DNA of 64,000 bases from Streptomyces caniferus (GCF_009811555.1 NZ_BLIN01000003.1:1612001-1676000); one strand, 5' to 3'; shown: positions 32,781 to 41,791, numbered from the stretch's first letter. Numbers and translations: made by a program. Notes: generated by a model not told the origin, from the sequence alone.

Positions 32781-33830
32781 TCACATCGAACAAGAGTGGC
32801 GGGCGGGGCCACTGCCCGCGCCGGAGACTGTGATCGCGGTGGCGATCTCCTCGATGTCAGCAGGGGTCAGCTCCAGCGAGCCCGCTCCGATCCAGCCGTC
32901 CACCTGGGCGGCCTTGCGCGCGCCCACGATCGCTCCGGTGATGCCGGGCCAGGCGAGCACCCAGGCGATGGCCACCTCGGCCACGGTGCGCCCATGGCGT
33001 TCAGCGATCGGCCGCAGCGCCTCGGCGAGCTGGAGGTTGGCGGTCAGGCCGGTCGTGAAGTCGTGGTGGGCGGTCCGCCAATCCTCGGCGGGCAGGCCGG
33101 CCACGCGCTCGGCGGAGAAGGCCCCGGTGAGCAGGCCGGACTGCAGCGGTGAGTAGACGATCACGCCGGTCTCGTGTGCGCGTGCCCAGGCGATCTCAGC
33201 GGCGGACGACCGGTTGATCGCCGAGAACGGCGGCTGGATGACGTCGACATGGGCGATCTGCTCGGCCGCCTGGAGCAGGTCGGGTGTGTGATTGGACAGC
33301 CCGATCGCCCGTACCTTGCCTTCGGCCTTCAGGTCGGCCATGACCTGCCAGTACTCCTCCAGCGGCGTGGCGTTGGGCGACACCGCTCCGAAGCCGCCAC
33401 CGGCGTACTCCAGCGATTCACCGGTGTCGGGATAGTGCACCTGGTACAGGTCGATGTGGTCGACGCCCAGCCGCCGCAGCGAGTCATCGAGCTCGCGGCG
33501 GACGCTGGCCGGCTTCATGATCCGCCGAGGCGCGGCCGACGGATTGTCCGGGTCCCAGACCAGGCCGACCTTGGTGAAGATGTACGGGCGATCGGCCTGC
33601 GGCAGGTCGGCGATGGCCTTGCCGACCAGTTCCTCCGAATGGCCCAGGCCGTACACCGCGGCGGTGTCGATCCAGTTGACGCCCGCGTCCAGCGCGTGGC
33701 GGATCGCGGCGACCGACTCGGCGTCGTCCGTGGCGCCCCAGCTGAAGGTCCAGCCCGAGCCCGACACGGCCCAGGAACCGAAGCCCAACCGGGTAATCTC
33801 CATGCCGGTACGGCCAAGCGTGACAGTCAT
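32781..33830 (-). CDS. Aldo/keto reductase
   Basis: The 349-residue (alpha/beta)8 barrel enzyme has the AKR catalytic tetrad segments: Asp and Tyr in NWIDTAAVYGLGHSEELVG, Lys in IFTKVGL, His in LYQVHYPDTG, and the NADPH-binding AIVGARKAAQVD near the end. It reduces carbonyls with NADPH. ATG 33830 is divergent from an XRE regulator. The last residues (SGPARHSCSM) run into the IS110 relic, so the natural C terminus may have been replaced by a few codons. Confidence 0.93.
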   Translation of the reverse strand: MTVTLGRTGMEITRLGFGSWAVSGSGWTFSWGATDDAESVAAIRHALDAGVNWIDTAAVYGLGHSEELVGKAIADLPQADRPYIFTKVGLVWDPDNPSAAPRRIMKPASVRRELDDSLRRLGVDHIDLYQVHYPDTGESLEYAGGGFGAVSPNATPLEEYWQVMADLKAEGKVRAIGLSNHTPDLLQAAEQIAHVDVIQPPFSAINRSSAAEIAWARAHETGVIVYSPLQSGLLTGAFSAERVAGLPAEDWRTAHHDFTTGLTANLQLAEALRPIAERHGRTVAEVAIAWVLAWPGITGAIVGARKAAQVDGWIGAGSLELTPADIEEIATAITVSGAGSGPARHSCSM

Positions 33831-33965
33831 AAGTGATGCGCTCCCGTGAATCGGTATGCCGGAACCGTTCCGGCGGATTCAACTCTCGGCGTTCCACGCG
33901 AGGTCAGGCAGTGCCCGGCGCTGCCTAGGCACGTCATGACCAGGCACACCTAAAACCAGAAAATA

Positions 33966-34805
33966 ATGGGGCACATGATCTTCGACCGACGCGCCGAGCT
34001 GGGTGAATTCCTCCGATCGCGCCGCGCCCGGCTTCGCCCCGAGGAGTTCGGCCTGACCTCCTACGGACGGCAGCGCCGGGTCCCCGGGTTGCGCCGCGAG
34101 GAGCTGGCGCAGCTGGCCGGGGTCAGCGTCGACCACTACGTACGCCTGGAGCAGGGCCGGAACCTGCAGTTCTCGGGGGAGGTCCTGGACGCGGTGGCCA
34201 AGGCCCTGCGCCTGAACCCGGCCGAACGGGAGCATCTGCACCTGCTGGCGCGCCCCGCCCCGGCGGCCGCCGAGGAACCCACCGGCGGCCCGCCACTGCG
34301 CCCGGGCATACACAGCCTGCTCTCCGCGATCAGCGACGCCCCTGCCTACGTGGTCGACCACAGGACCGACGTGCGGGCCTGGAACCGGCCGGCCGCTGCG
34401 CTCATCACCGACTTCGGCGAACTTCCCGCCGCAGAGCGCAACATGGCCAGGCTGGTTTTCCTCGACGACGGCGTGCGCGACCTGTATGTCGACTGGTGGG
34501 CGCGGGCTCGCGACGTGGTGGCCTTCCTCCGGCTGGACATTGCGCGCCCGCCCGGCCCTCCTGCCGCCCAGGCCCTGATCGAGGAACTGTCGGCCGTAAG
34601 CCCCGAGTTCGGCCAGATCTGGGCGGAGCACGACATCAAGGCCCGGGAGCACGGTAGTTACCGGTACCGGCATCCCCTGGTGGGCGAGCTCGAATTGACC
34701 TACGAGACCCTCCGGCTGCCCGGCCACCCCGACCTCGCCCTGATCGTCCACACGGCCGAGGAGGGATCGCCCTCCCAGGAAGCACTCCGCATCCTGACCC
34801 GCTAA
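33966..34805 (+). CDS. XRE-family regulator with MmyB-like ligand domain
   Basis: The 279-residue protein has an N-terminal helix-turn-helix (LRREELAQLAGVSVDHYVRLEQGRN is the core) and a C-terminal MmyB-like domain (YVVDHRTDVRAWN, LVFLDDGVRDLYVDWW, HPLVGELELTYETL), which resembles PAS folds and may bind a fatty-acid-like ligand. Such proteins usually repress a divergent oxidoreductase gene, here the aldo/keto reductase 135 bases away. ATG 33966 or 33975 are both possible starts. Confidence 0.93.
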   Translation: MGHMIFDRRAELGEFLRSRRARLRPEEFGLTSYGRQRRVPGLRREELAQLAGVSVDHYVRLEQGRNLQFSGEVLDAVAKALRLNPAEREHLHLLARPAPAAAEEPTGGPPLRPGIHSLLSAISDAPAYVVDHRTDVRAWNRPAAALITDFGELPAAERNMARLVFLDDGVRDLYVDWWARARDVVAFLRLDIARPPGPPAAQALIEELSAVSPEFGQIWAEHDIKAREHGSYRYRHPLVGELELTYETLRLPGHPDLALIVHTAEEGSPSQEALRILTR

Positions 34806-34938
34806 TCCCCGTATTTCGGTACTCATGCCGAGGGCCATACGGATGTCTTGGCGAGGGGTAAAGTTTACGACTTGGTGCGCGATAACACTGGCCGTATCTG
34901 AGAAACGAGGTGGTAGCGCTTGGCGGCCTGGTGTTGGG

Positions 34939-35796
34939 ATGCTCGGCGTGACTTCTGTGGATCTCGATGATCGCCGTGAGCGGGCGCTGTTGGACCAACT
35001 TGAGCGGTACTACGACGCGGTGCCGCGCCATGGTGCTCGCGTTGAAGATTTCGGGCCGCTGACCTTGTTCGTCCGGGAAGGGCAAGGTTGACCGTTCTAG
35101 GCACGTCCGGCTCGGGGATGGTCGGGTGCGGTGAGTGTCGCCGACGTGGCCCGAGTGCGTGTCCGGCAGCGTGAGCTCGAAATCCCGGAGAGTTTCGAGT
35201 GGGTAGCCGAGACCACGCCTGCGCTGCGTGCCGCGGTCGAGGAGTCAGGGCTCGCGGTTCACGAGCACCCCTTGATGGTGCTCGACCCGGGCTCGTCGGC
35301 GCCCGCTGTGGACGAGATGTCCGAGGACCTGTCGGCGAGGACCTTGGACCCGGACAATCCGGCGTTGCCAAGCGCGCTGGCTGTGCCGCACCTCGCCTTC
35401 GCGGAGCCCGGAACCCGTATCGGCTCGGCGGGCGCGGCGGAATTGGCAGAAACGGTGCGGGACCGATCCGGCGACGGGTCGGTGAATCGCGTGGTTGCAC
35501 GCATCCGGGCAGGTCTGACTGTGGTTGCCGCAGCGGTGGAGGACGGGACGGCGCTGTGCGCGGGCCGGCATCAGCCAGTCGGGACGGTCAGTGAGATCGT
35601 CGGTGTCGGGACGCTGCCCACCCCTCGCCGTCGTGGCCTTGGGCTCGCGGTCACTGCGGCGCTTGTGGCCGACGCGCGATCACGAGGCGTGGAAACCGTC
35701 TTCTTGTCTGCAGGTGACGAGGACGTCGCCCGGCTCTATGCCCGACTCGGCTTGCGGCGTATCGCGACCGCATTGATCGGTGGGCCTGCCGAGTAG
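34939..35796 (+). pseudogene. GNAT-family acetyltransferase with two in-frame stop codons
   Basis: A single frame from ATG 34939 to 35796 (286 codons) reads as a two-domain GNAT protein: SVDLDDRRERALLDQLERYY, then QRELEIPESFEWVAETTPAL and the acetyl-CoA loop VGTLPTPRRRGLGLAVTAAL. It is interrupted by TGA at 35089-35091 and TAG at 35098-35100, where the pattern REGQG-W-PF-Y-ARP predicts Trp and Tyr. Each is one base from a sense codon (TGG, TAC/TAT). The reading frame is otherwise intact, so inactivation is recent. A copy of its first 20 codons occurs at 38049-38113. Confidence 0.86.
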
Positions 35797-35830
35797 CGAG
35801 TCCGCTACCAGAGGCGCTGTCAGCTGTGAC

Positions 35831-36838
35831 ATGACAACGGCCGCGCGGGTTGAGCGGATTGTGACATCCCCCTGGGCCCGTGCGGCCTTGTCCCATCCTG
35901 CCTGCTGCGGCCTCTCCCGCGCCCATCTCGTCGGTTTGGTAAAGGAGTTGGCCGCTCCGTGGACCGCGCGCTGCGACTCCGCGCGGCACGACCGGCGTGG
36001 TGGGCAACGGCGGCGGGCACCCGGTGCCGGTCCGCAGCACCGGCTGGTGTTCACCGACCGTGTGCTGGTCACGTTGGCCGTTCTGCGCTTTCAGCTCCCG
36101 CACGTGGCCCTCGCCGAGCTTTATGGAGTGGACCGGACCACTGTCACCCGTGCGGTGCACGAGATCAGGCCGTTGCTGGCCACCCGCGGCTTCGCCGTCC
36201 CCGATCGGCCGGGGGTGCGGCTTCGGACGTTGGCGGACGTGTTCGGCTACGCCGCCGCGGAGGGCGTCCGGCTGCGGATCGACGGGACCGAGGTTCAGGT
36301 CCGTCGACCAGCCGCGCACCGACCCGGGCGCCGGGTCTTCGTGTCCGGCAAGCGCAGACAAAACACGGTCAAGACGACCACGATCAGCGACGGCCAGGGC
36401 CGGACTCTGTGGTCAGGTGCCGACCGTCCCGGCCGGATGCACGACCAGACCGCCCTGCGCACCGAGGGCATCGCCGAACAGCTCCGCCTCCATCCGGACG
36501 TCACGGTCGACGTCGACGAGGGCTACCGAGGTCTCGCCAACGAGTTCCCCGATCAGGTCAGCGCGCCGCCACACAAGCCTACGGAGCATGTTCCCGAAGG
36601 CGAGAAACTCGCATGGCGCGAGGCTCGACGGCGACAATCCTCGCGGCGGATCTGCGTGGAGCACGCGAACGCCGAGCACAAGCAGTGGCGACCGCTCCAG
36701 CGGTACATCGGCCGACGCGAGCACTCTGCCGAGACCCACCGCGCCGTCGCCGGCTTGGTCTCCGACCGCGCCGCCCGTCGGGCCACAGTCCGACGGGCGA
36801 GTACAGAGATCGTGCTCGCCCGGCAGACTGCCTGCTGA
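35831..36838 (+). CDS. IS5-like DDE transposase (helix-turn-helix Tnp_4 plus DDE_4 domain), apparently intact
   Basis: The 335-residue protein has an N-terminal HTH_Tnp_4 segment (LVFTDRVLVTLAVLRFQLPH, LAELYGVDRTTVTRAVHEIR) and a DDE superfamily domain: first Asp in LRIDGTEVQV, second in VDVDEGYRG, then a basic tail with EHANAEHKQWRPLQRYIGRR. It moves an IS by cut-and-paste. ATG 35831 is chosen; upstream codons overlap the GNAT pseudogene end. Terminal inverted repeats were not identified with confidence. Confidence 0.86.
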   Translation: MTTAARVERIVTSPWARAALSHPACCGLSRAHLVGLVKELAAPWTARCDSARHDRRGGQRRRAPGAGPQHRLVFTDRVLVTLAVLRFQLPHVALAELYGVDRTTVTRAVHEIRPLLATRGFAVPDRPGVRLRTLADVFGYAAAEGVRLRIDGTEVQVRRPAAHRPGRRVFVSGKRRQNTVKTTTISDGQGRTLWSGADRPGRMHDQTALRTEGIAEQLRLHPDVTVDVDEGYRGLANEFPDQVSAPPHKPTEHVPEGEKLAWREARRRQSSRRICVEHANAEHKQWRPLQRYIGRREHSAETHRAVAGLVSDRAARRATVRRASTEIVLARQTAC

Positions 36839-37168
36839 TCACCCACCAGCCGAACCACCAGGCCCCACGCCCGAATCTCCATCGCGCACCAAGCCGTAAG
36901 TCCGCTTCCACAGCGGATCGGTACGGCCGAAGCAGGCCGCGTGAACGGCGTCCGCTGTATCCACCAGCGCCTCGGTCCGGCCGACCCCGTACGGATGCGC
37001 TCTCGGCACCGTGGCCGTGGCCGAAGCGCCTGCCGCATCGGCCACGGTCGGTCCGGTGCCATGGCCGATGCCGACGGCTCTCCGTGGCGCTCTGGTACGA
37101 CGTGGATGACCGTTACCGGCCGGACCGTGGCCACTCCCGCGGCACAGGCCGGACAGCACGGTGCCCCC
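36839..37168. other. Intergenic region after the transposase
   Basis: On the minus strand a protein-like run (EALVDTADAVHAACFGRTDP) is open without a ribosome site; it could be the tail of a lost gene but matches no family I recognise. Part of this stretch may be the IS right end. Confidence 0.3.
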
Positions 37169-37201
37169 CAACGCACCCCCGTCGAAGTCGGGGGTGCGTT
37201 G
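37169..37201. terminator. Strong 13-bp stem-loop terminator
   Basis: CAACGCACCCCCG (37169-37181) pairs perfectly with CGGGGGTGCGTTG (37189-37201) around a 7-base loop. It stands in the gap downstream of the lipoprotein gene on the minus strand and can terminate that gene and anything arriving from the left. Confidence 0.75.
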
Positions 37202-37285
37202 ATGTGCTCTGAAAACACGCGCTGGGCGAAGTACAGGGCGCCTGGAGGGTAGACGCCGACTTTCGCCGCCGGTGCCGCGCCGGAC

Positions 37286-37936
37286 TCAGAGGTCGGGGTT
37301 CTTGCCCTCGGCCGTCTGCTTGATCCGATCGATTTGAAGCCTGGCGAAATCGGCGTAGGGCTGGCCTTCCCGAAGACCCTCGCTCGCCACACGGATCAGG
37401 GACCCTCCGAGGCGCATAAAGATCTCGGTGTTCCGTCCGGTGAAGGCATCGGTCTCATCCGCGCCCGCCGAGACCTTTAGCGGCTTCGCCCCGGCGCCGG
37501 ATTTACGGCGCTCCTTGGCCACCAGGCTCTTCATCGCGAACTTCACATCGTCCGGGGTGCGGAAGGCGTAGATGGTGAAGATGACCTGGCCCTCGCCCGC
37601 TACCTGATCGATGTGCGACGTGCCGAGGGCTGTGAAGCCGCCGCACTTCGTCCCCGTGTCGTCCTGGCAGGTCTTCACGGACTCGGTATGTTCAGGGATG
37701 CTGACGCCGAATCCCTCCCAGTCCTGAGGGGCACTGCCCGTGTCCACCAGGGCCCTGCGAACCTGGTCCTCGGTCAGCACGACCGGCACCTTCGGCTGCC
37801 CGCCGCCACCGGTGACAGCACCCGCGCCGTCGCCGCCATCGGTGGCCCCCGGGCTCCCGCCGTCGGCACCTCCGCACGCCGTGAGCGCCGCTACCATCGC
37901 AGCCCCGACCACAATCCCCCGTGCCACCCTGAACAC
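37286..37936 (-). CDS. Putative lipoprotein
   Basis: The 216-residue exported protein begins VARGIVVGAAMVAALTACGG, a signal peptide with lipobox L-T-A-C, so it should be anchored to the outer face of the membrane. A Gly/Asp-rich flexible linker follows. The globular part includes LTEDQVRRALVDTGSAPQDW, a Cys pair (KTCQDDTGTKCGG) that may form a disulfide, and a C-terminal helix; its family is unknown to me, although the layout is common in Streptomyces. GTG 37936 with AGAGGGG upstream gives the best signal peptide. It ends before the hairpin at 37169-37201. Confidence 0.86.
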   Translation of the reverse strand: MFRVARGIVVGAAMVAALTACGGADGGSPGATDGGDGAGAVTGGGGQPKVPVVLTEDQVRRALVDTGSAPQDWEGFGVSIPEHTESVKTCQDDTGTKCGGFTALGTSHIDQVAGEGQVIFTIYAFRTPDDVKFAMKSLVAKERRKSGAGAKPLKVSAGADETDAFTGRNTEIFMRLGGSLIRVASEGLREGQPYADFARLQIDRIKQTAEGKNPDL

Positions 37937-38048
37937 CGTCAACCCCTCTGCCCAACAGATCATTTGGCATGTACCCAACCGCATGGATGCGTCGACTGCC
38001 AAGTCCCCCGGCCGGGACGGTCACCGCGGCACGCCGTGCAGTACCACT

Positions 38049-38113
38049 CAAGTTGGTCCAACAGCGCCTGCTCACGGCGATCATCGAGATCCACAGAAGT
38101 CACGCCGAGCATC
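38049..38113 (-). repeat. Copy of the first 20 codons of the GNAT pseudogene at 34939
   Basis: The minus strand reads LGVTSVDLDDRREQALLDQL, nearly identical in DNA to 34939-35005. It is then joined to unrelated sequence. This is a duplicated gene start in inverted orientation 3 kb away, next to IS110 and IS256 relics. Confidence 0.82.
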
Positions 38114-38116
38114 GCC

Positions 38117-38178
38117 ATGACCACCGATGCAAGAAGCCCCGCCGGAGGAAGGCGAATTCGGACGGGGCTTCGTCGTAT
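38117..38178. repeat. Hairpin element, related to 61759-61812
   Basis: ATGACCACCGATGCAAGAAG followed by an inverted repeat (GAAGCCCCG at 38133-38141 with CGGGGCTTC at 38163-38171) and CGTCGTATCACCA. The same leading sequence and hairpin recur at 61759-61812. It resembles a terminator from a mobile or duplicated block. It sits directly before the IS110 end. Confidence 0.6.
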
Positions 38179-38202
38179 CACCAACTGCCCCTATGACGGA
38201 GG

Positions 38203-38297
38203 TCATGGCTGTGCGGGCCTGACCAGGTGGAACACCTCGCGGGCGGCGTAGCGTTTGAGGCATCGGACAATCTCGCGTCGCGTCTTGCCCTCCTTGA
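38203..38297 (-). pseudogene. IS110-family transposase, last 30 codons
   Basis: Minus-strand codons GKTRREIVRCLKRYAAREVF then HLVRPAQP and TGA. The tail matches the copies at 31970 and 10070 but differs in its last residues. Upstream the sequence switches abruptly to an IS256 relic on the other strand. Confidence 0.75.
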
Positions 38298-38308
38298 CGC
38301 CACCGCGA

Positions 38309-38673
38309 CCGCGCACTCAAGGCAGTCGCGGAATTCGCGAAGACCTACGGGACAAAGTTCCCCAAAGCCGCCAAGAAGATCACCGACGACGTGGACGAAC
38401 TGCTCGCGTTTTTCGACTTCCCGCAGAGCACTGGATCCACCTGCGCACCACGAACCCCATCGAGTCCACCTTCGCAACGGTTCGGCTCCGCACGAAGGTC
38501 ACCAAGGGCGCCGGCAGCACGTCACCTGCCTTGGTTATGGTCTTCAAGCTGGTGGAGTCCGCCCAGCTGTGGTGGCGAGCCGTGAACGCACCCACCTCGT
38601 CGCGCTGGTCCATGCCGGGGCCAGCTTCGAGCGGGGCGTGCTGGTCGAGCGATCCGCGGTCCGCGCGGCATGA
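38309..38673 (+). pseudogene. IS256-family transposase C-terminal part, two frameshifts
   Basis: Three successive frames together give the IS256 tail: ALKAVAEFAKTYGTKFPKAA and KKITDDVDELLAFFDFP; then EHWIHLRTTNPIESTFATVR (with the catalytic-region NPIEST motif) and FKLVESAQLWWRAVNAP; then LVALVHAGASFERGVLVERS to TGA 38673. The first two thirds of the protein are missing. Non-functional. Confidence 0.82.
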
Positions 38674-38740
38674 ACACCACCGACTGCCGCCGGTCAGAAA
38701 ACTGGTGGCACGCCCAGCCCACCCGTGGTGAAGATCGCGC

Positions 38741-39301
38741 ATGACCACCTTCCTGGAGACCGACCGGCTCATCCTGCGCGCGTTCACAGCGGCCGACACT
38801 GATCGTCTCCTCGCCCTGCACAACGACCCCGAGGTCACGCGCTTCATCAACGGTGGCCGTCCCACCAGCCGCGAGACGATCGAGACGCGGTCCCTGCCGC
38901 GGCTCCTGCACGACTACCCGTGCTGGGGGACCCGTGGGTACTGGGCCGCGCAGGAGAGGATCACCGGCACCTTCCTGGGTTGGTTCGAGTTCCGGCCGCT
39001 GGAGGAGCACAGCCCCGCTGTGGTCGAACTCGGCTACCGGTTGAGCCAGGCGGCGTGGGGGCGCGGCTACGCCACCGAAGGCTCCAGGGCCCTGATCCAC
39101 AAGGGGTTCACGGATCTGGACGTCGAGCGGGTCACGGCGAACACAATGGCCGTCAACACTCGGTCCCGTCGTGTCATGGAGAAGTCGGGCCTGTCCTTCG
39201 TCCGGAACTTCACCGGGGACTGGCCGGAGGCGATCGAGGGCTCCGAGCACGGTGAAGTCGAGTACGAACTCACCCGGACCGAGTGGGAACAGCCTCGGTA
39301 G
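38741..39301 (+). CDS. RimJ/RimL-type GNAT N-acetyltransferase
   Basis: The 186-residue protein follows the RimJ/L pattern: ETDRLILRAFTAADTDRLLA, LGYRLSQAAWGRGYATEGSR (acetyl-CoA loop with QxAWGRGYATE) and ANTMAVNTRSRRVMEKSGLS. It acetylates an amino group of a protein or small molecule. ATG 38741 directly follows the IS256 relic, so its original promoter may have been displaced. No partner genes. Confidence 0.94.
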   Translation: MTTFLETDRLILRAFTAADTDRLLALHNDPEVTRFINGGRPTSRETIETRSLPRLLHDYPCWGTRGYWAAQERITGTFLGWFEFRPLEEHSPAVVELGYRLSQAAWGRGYATEGSRALIHKGFTDLDVERVTANTMAVNTRSRRVMEKSGLSFVRNFTGDWPEAIEGSEHGEVEYELTRTEWEQPR

Positions 39302-39439
39302 ACGTCAACGGCCCCGTCCACGACTCTTGACGATTCCTCATGTTCCTGCACCTTCCGACCCGATGGCGCATCCCGTAGCCAGCACCGAACCGTCCGGACG
39401 GTCAGAACTGTGCCAGCGCCTGGCAGGTCGGCACGGCCC
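39302..39439. other. Short intergenic stretch
   Basis: The 138 bases downstream of the GNAT gene hold no recognisable feature. Confidence 0.3.
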
Positions 39440-39740
39440 CTATCGGGACACACGCGGCCGGCCTGGTGCCAGCACGGTACGGCGGCGAGCGCGTCGGCGA
39501 GGGCTGCGCCGTGCAGGAATGCGGACCCGTGACCACGGATGCCGTCCCAGGCCACCGGTACCAGGCGAGTGCGCCCCGGGGCGGTGCGGACATCTCCGGC
39601 CAGCGGGATGTCAGGGCAGGACAGGCAGCGGTCAGGTCGGCCAGGAGCGGGGCGGGCAGCGTTTGGGCGGCGGTCAGGGGCGCGTAGGGGTGGCCGGGCA
39701 AGCTCACGATCCAGCGGTGGTCGAGGAGGGCGAGCACCGG
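39440..39740 (-). pseudogene. Molybdopterin molybdotransferase (MoeA-like) C-terminal remnant, frameshifted
   Basis: One minus-strand frame reads LALLDHRWIVSLPGHPYAPL, matching the GLPGNP-type motif of MoeA. After a frameshift near 39620 the next frame reads GDVRTAPGRTRLVPVAWDG and FLHGAALADALAAVP, the C-terminal domain. MoeA inserts molybdenum into molybdopterin. Only about 100 residues survive, in two frames. Confidence 0.6.
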
Positions 39741-39967
39741 CGGGCTGGTCGCGGCCGTCCTGCACTCCGTGGAGGCAGATTGAGCGGTGAACTGCTCCCG
39801 GAGCGGCGGGCCTCGACAGCCATCCACATGACCCCACGGTCCAGTGCTGCGACCGGGAAGGTTCACCAGGTTGGGCCGCGCTGACGACTCCCTCCGGCTC
39901 AGGTGGGATCCGGGGGCGCAGCCCATGATGGCGATTCCTGGAAACACGACCGACGTTGCTTCTTGCC

Positions 39968-40522
39968 TCACTTGATCTGCTGTTCGGTGCGGGCTTGGGG
40001 CAGCCCTGCCGCCTCCGCGGGGGTGGTCGGTCGTGCCGCATATCGGTGACGCATGGCCTCGCTGGCTGCGGGGCCTGCGGTGAAGACGTAGGTGTCGCTG
40101 TCGTCGAGCCGGCGGCCGGTCTTGGCGTCGACGACGACGGGCTCGACTTCCTCGCCGCTGTGCGCGTCGATGAGGATCATGCTGCGTTCGGCCGGCGTGA
40201 GGCGGGAGTTACCCCACGCGGCCAGGGCGACGACCACCGGTCGGAGGGAGCGCCCGAGTTCGGTGAGGACGTACTCGTGGCGTACGGGGTTGGTCTGGTA
40301 GGGCCGGCGCTCCAGTAGTCCGTCGGCGACGAGGGTCTTCAGCCGGGTGGTGAGCATGCTGGAGGAGATGCCCAGACTCTCCTGGAACTGGTCGAAGCGC
40401 GTGTAACCGTCGAAAGCGTCGTGGAGAATCAGCAGCGTCCACCACTCGCCTACGTGTTCCACCGTCGTGGACAGTGGGCACTCCCGGTCCTCCAGCCTGA
40501 TCCGGCTTGCCATGGCAGCCAT
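39968..40522 (-). CDS. HxlR-family transcriptional regulator
   Basis: The 184-residue protein has the HxlR winged helix: [40 protein letters not shown] and [20 protein letters not shown], with a single Cys before the first helix as in redox-responsive members (YodB-like). ATG 40522 and 40513 are both possible starts. It is divergent from the SDR gene, and a long inverted repeat (40531-40573) lies between them, so it most likely represses both. Confidence 0.94.
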   Translation of the reverse strand: MAAMASRIRLEDRECPLSTTVEHVGEWWTLLILHDAFDGYTRFDQFQESLGISSSMLTTRLKTLVADGLLERRPYQTNPVRHEYVLTELGRSLRPVVVALAAWGNSRLTPAERSMILIDAHSGEEVEPVVVDAKTGRRLDDSDTYVFTAGPAASEAMRHRYAARPTTPAEAAGLPQARTEQQIK

Positions 40523-40530
40523 CCCCTCGG

Positions 40531-40573
40531 TTACTGCTAAAGTCGAAGTTAGTAGCTTCTACTTTAGCAGTAA
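40531..40573. promoter_or_regulatory. Long inverted repeat, probable HxlR operator
   Basis: Left arm 40531-40548 (TTACTGCTAAAGTCGAAG) and right arm 40556-40573 (CTTCTACTTTAGCAGTAA) are reverse complements with one mismatch, separated by 7 bases. The site is AT-rich for this genome and lies between the divergent HxlR and SDR genes, overlapping the likely promoters. Confidence 0.78.
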
Positions 40574-40620
40574 TGGCGGGAGCGGTGCCTTCTGCGCCCG
40601 CACCCGGAACGGAGCACACC

Positions 40621-41406
40621 GTGACCACACCCCTCAGCGAATCCCTTGAAGGCCGACGCGCCCTGGTCACCGGCGGCACCAAGGGCACCGGAGCCGCCAT
40701 CGCCCGACGTCTCGCCCAGGCAGGCGCGACCGTTCTGGTCACGGCCCGCAGCCGCCCCGACACCGTCGAGGAGAAGGCGTTCATCACCGCCGACCTGTCC
40801 ACCGCCCAGGGCGCAGTCCACGTAGCAGCCGAGGTGGACGCCCGCGTGGGAGGCGTCGACATCTTGGTCAACACCCTCGGCGGGTCCGAGTCGCCGGCTG
40901 GAGGGTTCGCCGCGCTCGGCGAGGACGACTGGGCCAGGGAGCTGAACACGAACCTGCTGGCCGCCGTCCGCCTGGACCGCGCACTCCTGCCGCACATGAT
41001 CGCCACAGGTAAGGGTGTGATCGTGCATGTCACCTCTATCCAGCGCCGCATGCCGCTGTGGAACGGAACCCTGGCCTACGCCGCCGCCAAGGCCGCCCTG
41101 ACCACCTACAGCAAGGGCCTGGCCAACGAGGTCGCCCCGCACGGTGTCCGCGTCAACACCGTCTCGCCCGGTTTCGTGCAGACCTCGGCCGCCGACAACC
41201 TCGTCGCCCGGATCGCCCACGACGCAGACATCACGCAGGAAGCGGCGCTGGGCCGGCTCATGGACTCCCTGGGCGGGATCCCGCTGGGCCGTCCCAACCG
41301 GCCCGAGGAAGTCGCCGAGCTCGTCGCCTTCCTCGTCTCCGACCGCGCCTCGGCCATCGTCGGCGCCGAACACGTCATCGACGGCGGCACCACCCCCACC
41401 GTCTGA
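40621..41406 (+). CDS. SDR-family oxidoreductase
   Basis: The 261-residue classical SDR has [12 protein letters not shown] (cofactor loop), VNTLGGSES, catalytic Ser in [26 protein letters not shown] with Tyr and Lys, and a C-terminal [13 protein letters not shown] 40621 is preferred because GGAG lies 7 bases upstream; the frame remains open through the operator but that part has no coding character. It is probably induced when HxlR releases the operator, and followed 25 bases later by a SnoaL-like gene. Confidence 0.93.
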   Translation: MTTPLSESLEGRRALVTGGTKGTGAAIARRLAQAGATVLVTARSRPDTVEEKAFITADLSTAQGAVHVAAEVDARVGGVDILVNTLGGSESPAGGFAALGEDDWARELNTNLLAAVRLDRALLPHMIATGKGVIVHVTSIQRRMPLWNGTLAYAAAKAALTTYSKGLANEVAPHGVRVNTVSPGFVQTSAADNLVARIAHDADITQEAALGRLMDSLGGIPLGRPNRPEEVAELVAFLVSDRASAIVGAEHVIDGGTTPTV

Positions 41407-41431
41407 ACCCGCCACCATCCCAAGGAGCGTC

Positions 41432-41791
41432 ATGCACGACAACCAGCCCCGAACCAGCACCCCAAACACCCTGCCCGAGGTGATTACCCGCTACCTGACA
41501 GCGCACCGCGCCCACGACACCGCCAGCGCACTCACGGCGTTCACTCGCGAAGCCACAGTGATCGACGACGGCAACACCTACGAGGGCATCGAGGCGATCA
41601 GGGAGTGGCTCGACCGATCGGCCACCGAATTCACCTACACCATCCACCTCACCGGCGCCCAGCAGACGGACGCAACCCGCTACATCGCCACCCACCACCT
41701 CGAGGGCAACTTTCCCGGCGGGACCATCGATCTGCGCTACCAGTTCACACTCCGCGACGGCCTCATCGAACGCCTCGTCATCGAACCCTGA
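41432..41791 (+). CDS. SnoaL-like / nuclear transport factor 2 family protein
   Basis: The 119-residue alpha+beta cone protein reads VITRYLTAHRAHDTASALTA, TFTREATVIDDGNTYEGIE and IREWLDRSATEFTYTI, the typical SnoaL_2 pattern of a small hydrophobic pocket for substrate or dimer. ATG 41432 follows AAGGAG. It is co-transcribed with the SDR, suggesting two steps on the same xenobiotic or metabolite. Confidence 0.9.
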   Translation: MHDNQPRTSTPNTLPEVITRYLTAHRAHDTASALTAFTREATVIDDGNTYEGIEAIREWLDRSATEFTYTIHLTGAQQTDATRYIATHHLEGNFPGGTIDLRYQFTLRDGLIERLVIEP

